Assembly: GCA_002724505.1 (NCBI GenBank)
Contig: PBOV01000123.1
Span: forward strand, 1-7,596
Reading direction: 5' to 3'
DNA length: 7,596 nt
Source: Rhodospirillaceae bacterium
GTDB lineage: Bacteria > Pseudomonadota > Alphaproteobacteria > MPNO01 > UBA2964
Position numbers and translations under genes: made by a program. Shown here in pieces: positions 6,266 through 7,596 of this stretch (position 1 is its first letter; every line of letters begins with the position of its first letter). The notes beneath the pieces were generated by a model. That model worked only from the letters and a program-made list of their open reading frames with translations. It did no database searches and was not told the DNA's origin.

Positions 6266-6293
6266 ATCATATTTAACCAATATCCTACATCAA
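6266..6293 (-). promoter_or_regulatory. Candidate promoter for amidohydrolase B
   Basis: On the minus strand TTGATG (6293-6288) is followed after 16 bases by TATGAT (6271-6266), matching 4 of 6 and 5 of 6 bases of the sigma-70 consensus. A start near 6259 would give a leader of about 30 bases containing the strong ribosome binding site. The 19-base repeat at 6310-6328 lies just upstream of the -35 hexamer, a usual place for an activator site. Confidence 0.4.
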
Positions 6294-6309
6294 TCTTACC
6301 AAAACGAAC

Positions 6310-6328
6310 AGGATTTGGATCACCTTTA
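6310..6328. repeat. 19-base repeat, copy 1 (upstream of amidohydrolase B)
   Basis: On the plus strand this reads AGGATTTGGATCACCTTTA. It matches the copy at 7575-7593 at 16 of 19 positions, including an unbroken GGATCACCT. It begins right after the stop codon of the dioxygenase gene and ends 16 bases before the candidate -35 of amidohydrolase B. Confidence 0.5.
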
Positions 6329-6329
6329 T

Positions 6330-7424
6330 TTACTCAGCGCTTAATGGCGCCTTGAACACCGTACCTGGTACGATTATTCCTCCAGCAGGCCTTACACCGG
6401 GTTTCAAATCACCATAACGATTTGCATATGCTGTGGACAATGGACGTCCTTCAGGCGTAGCAAGCCAGAGACGAAGCAAATGGCGTTTGCGTTCTATTTC
6501 GGGGTATTCTTCAAACGCTGTCCTTGAATGAACGGTGACGTGATTGTGCAAGATCTGAATATCGCCGGGTTTAAAGTCCATCGAATAAGACAGCTCGTTT
6601 GCGAGTTCATTAAATAAATCCAGTCCATCTTTCAAATCCTGAGAATGAGGCGGCAACTCGTCAAATCTTGCGGCTGAGCGAATATAACCACCCTGCCAGC
6701 TCACCGTCATAAATTCTTGGTGAAAATTAAACACCGGAAGCTGAAACCAAGGGTCCCGGCCTTCAGGAATTTCATTGCGACGATCTCGATAAATTGCCTC
6801 TGAAAGTGCGGCTGCCGCGGCGGGGTTCCGTTTTAAGATTTCGTTGTAAATATTTAACGAACTAACGACCGTACTTTCTCCACCAGATTTGGAGGGGTGC
6901 AAACATAGCAAGACTACCACATCACAAGAATCACAATGGTAGGGCAATCCCTCATGGGTTTGGTAGCCACGGTTATTTGGGTTTTTTAAGGTTGTCCCAC
7001 CAAGGTCCTGAACGTGGCCTAGCAGATGTCCTTTGGAATTTTGTGAGACTGGATCACCAAAGAATCCGCCGATACACCAAAATGCAATTGCTGATTCCAG
7101 CCTAGAATAGCGATCAACTGGTACACCTCTAATGAGAGCTAGTCCTCGGCCATCAAGCACGTCCTTTGCTATCCTTTTGAGTCTGGGTGCCAATTTAGGT
7201 AGGTCAATATCTGACTTCTTAATTTCAAGAATATCCTTGATACGACAACTTATCGTGTCAACAAGCCCATCCAATTCAGATATGTCTAATTCAGATAGCT
7301 CATGAACCCAGCCCTGGTCATTAGCCAAGTCAGACGCCGTCCATGCTGCCGGGTCAATAACGGGTTGCATGGGAACCGCTGGAGCGCGTTGTCTTGAATG
7401 TTGTTTAAATTTACGTTCAGGCAT
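6330..7424 (-). CDS. TauD/TfdA-family Fe(II)/2-oxoglutarate-dependent dioxygenase
   Basis: This 364-residue protein fits the TauD/TfdA family, cytoplasmic enzymes that hydroxylate a substrate while turning 2-oxoglutarate and O2 into succinate and CO2. The iron triad is His163 and Asp165 (PYHCDSCD) with His299 (VTVHSRTAF). Arg318 in RHLLRLWL is the likely 2-oxoglutarate-binding arginine. LLCLHPSKSGGES (172-184) is typical of one TauD-like clade. A charged, non-conserved N-terminus of about 80 residues precedes the core. The start is ATG at 7424, but no clear ribosome binding site precedes it; the ATG at residue 19 is no better. It is the first minus-strand gene here, 100 bases upstream of amidohydrolase B, and could share a transcript or regulator with it. 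It may start the pathway by oxidising the substrate, possibly freeing it from an amine, ether or sulfonate, but the sequence does not say which. Confidence 0.92.
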   Translation of the reverse strand: MPERKFKQHSRQRAPAVPMQPVIDPAAWTASDLANDQGWVHELSELDISELDGLVDTISCRIKDILEIKKSDIDLPKLAPRLKRIAKDVLDGRGLALIRGVPVDRYSRLESAIAFWCIGGFFGDPVSQNSKGHLLGHVQDLGGTTLKNPNNRGYQTHEGLPYHCDSCDVVVLLCLHPSKSGGESTVVSSLNIYNEILKRNPAAAAALSEAIYRDRRNEIPEGRDPWFQLPVFNFHQEFMTVSWQGGYIRSAARFDELPPHSQDLKDGLDLFNELANELSYSMDFKPGDIQILHNHVTVHSRTAFEEYPEIERKRHLLRLWLATPEGRPLSTAYANRYGDLKPGVRPAGGIIVPGTVFKAPLSAE

Positions 7425-7477
7425 AAATCTAGTTTATTCGCTAAAATCCCAATTGGAAAACTAATTCAAGTAAAGTT

Positions 7478-7508
7478 TTTATAGATTTCGTTACCTCGAC
7501 AGGGACAA
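7478..7508 (-). promoter_or_regulatory. Weak promoter candidate for the dioxygenase gene
   Basis: On the minus strand TTGTCC (7508-7503) and TATAAA (7483-7478) are separated by 19 bases, longer than ideal. The -10 matches 5 of 6 bases and the -35 matches 4 of 6. It would give a leader of roughly 47 bases. Confidence 0.2.
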
Positions 7509-7545
7509 ATGCGAGCACTAAAATTCTTCGCCACCTCGCCTAATT

Positions 7546-7555
7546 CGGTTAACCG
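7546..7555. repeat. 10-base palindrome upstream of the dioxygenase gene
   Basis: CGGTTAACCG is a perfect palindrome about 120 bases before the dioxygenase start, between copy 2 of the 19-base repeat and the weak promoter candidate. It could be a dimeric regulator's site, but a palindrome this short can arise by chance. The rest of 7425-7596 shows no gene. Confidence 0.3.
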
Positions 7556-7574
7556 GAGTAAATTCAAGCAGTAA

Positions 7575-7593
7575 AGGTTTAGGATCACCTCTA
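7575..7593. repeat. 19-base repeat, copy 2 (upstream of the dioxygenase gene)
   Basis: On the plus strand this reads AGGTTTAGGATCACCTCTA and matches copy 1 at 16 of 19 positions in the same orientation. It lies about 150 bases upstream of the dioxygenase ATG. On the minus strand both copies begin with a stop-like TAA or TAG, so this one could also mark the end of a gene beyond the window. Confidence 0.5.
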
Positions 7594-7596
7594 AAA

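Noticed and set aside
4526..7424. A Rieske-type ring-hydroxylating dioxygenase system formed by the Rieske protein and the dioxygenase
   Set aside because: The dioxygenase is a TauD-type 2-oxoglutarate enzyme, which takes electrons from 2-oxoglutarate; no Rieske oxygenase alpha or beta subunit is present.

Overview
The window is a compact stretch of bacterial DNA, probably from a proteobacterium and perhaps a marine alphaproteobacterium. That guess rests on moderate base composition, short gaps and gene families common in such genomes, so it is inference only. Seven genes lie head to tail on the minus strand. An eighth gene, cut by the left edge, runs towards them on the plus strand. I saw no RNA gene, mobile element or CRISPR array, and no intergenic gap reaches 300 bases.

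In order of transcription on the minus strand the genes are: a TauD/TfdA-type 2-oxoglutarate dioxygenase (7424-6330); amidohydrolase B (6229-5021); a Rieske [2Fe-2S] ferredoxin-like protein (4897-4526); a 113-residue protein of unknown function whose start lies inside the Rieske gene (4539-4198); amidohydrolase A, a clear paralogue of B (4188-2962); an MmgE/PrpD-family protein, best started at a GTG at 2951 (2951-1653); and an isocitrate lyase/PEP mutase-superfamily lyase (1460-636). The plus-strand gene (1-545) is the C-terminal 180 residues of an atypical short-chain dehydrogenase whose YxxxK motif is replaced. The Rieske gene, the small gene, amidohydrolase A and MmgE/PrpD are packed with overlaps or gaps of about 10 bases, so they are surely one transcript. 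Amidohydrolase B has its own plausible promoter and a strong ribosome binding site, and a GC-rich hairpin separates it from the Rieske gene.

The families suggest a catabolic or tailoring pathway for an organic acid or ring compound. An Fe(II) dioxygenase would hydroxylate the substrate, and two metal-dependent hydrolases or decarboxylases would process it. A PrpD-like dehydratase or isomerase and a PrpB-like C-C lyase would then break the product into central metabolites. The substrate cannot be read from the sequence. The most distinctive part is the module of two paralogous amidohydrolases bracketing a Rieske protein and a translationally coupled small protein, with no Rieske oxygenase in view. 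A 19-base imperfect repeat (16 of 19 identical) occurs upstream of both the dioxygenase gene and amidohydrolase B and may be a shared operator.
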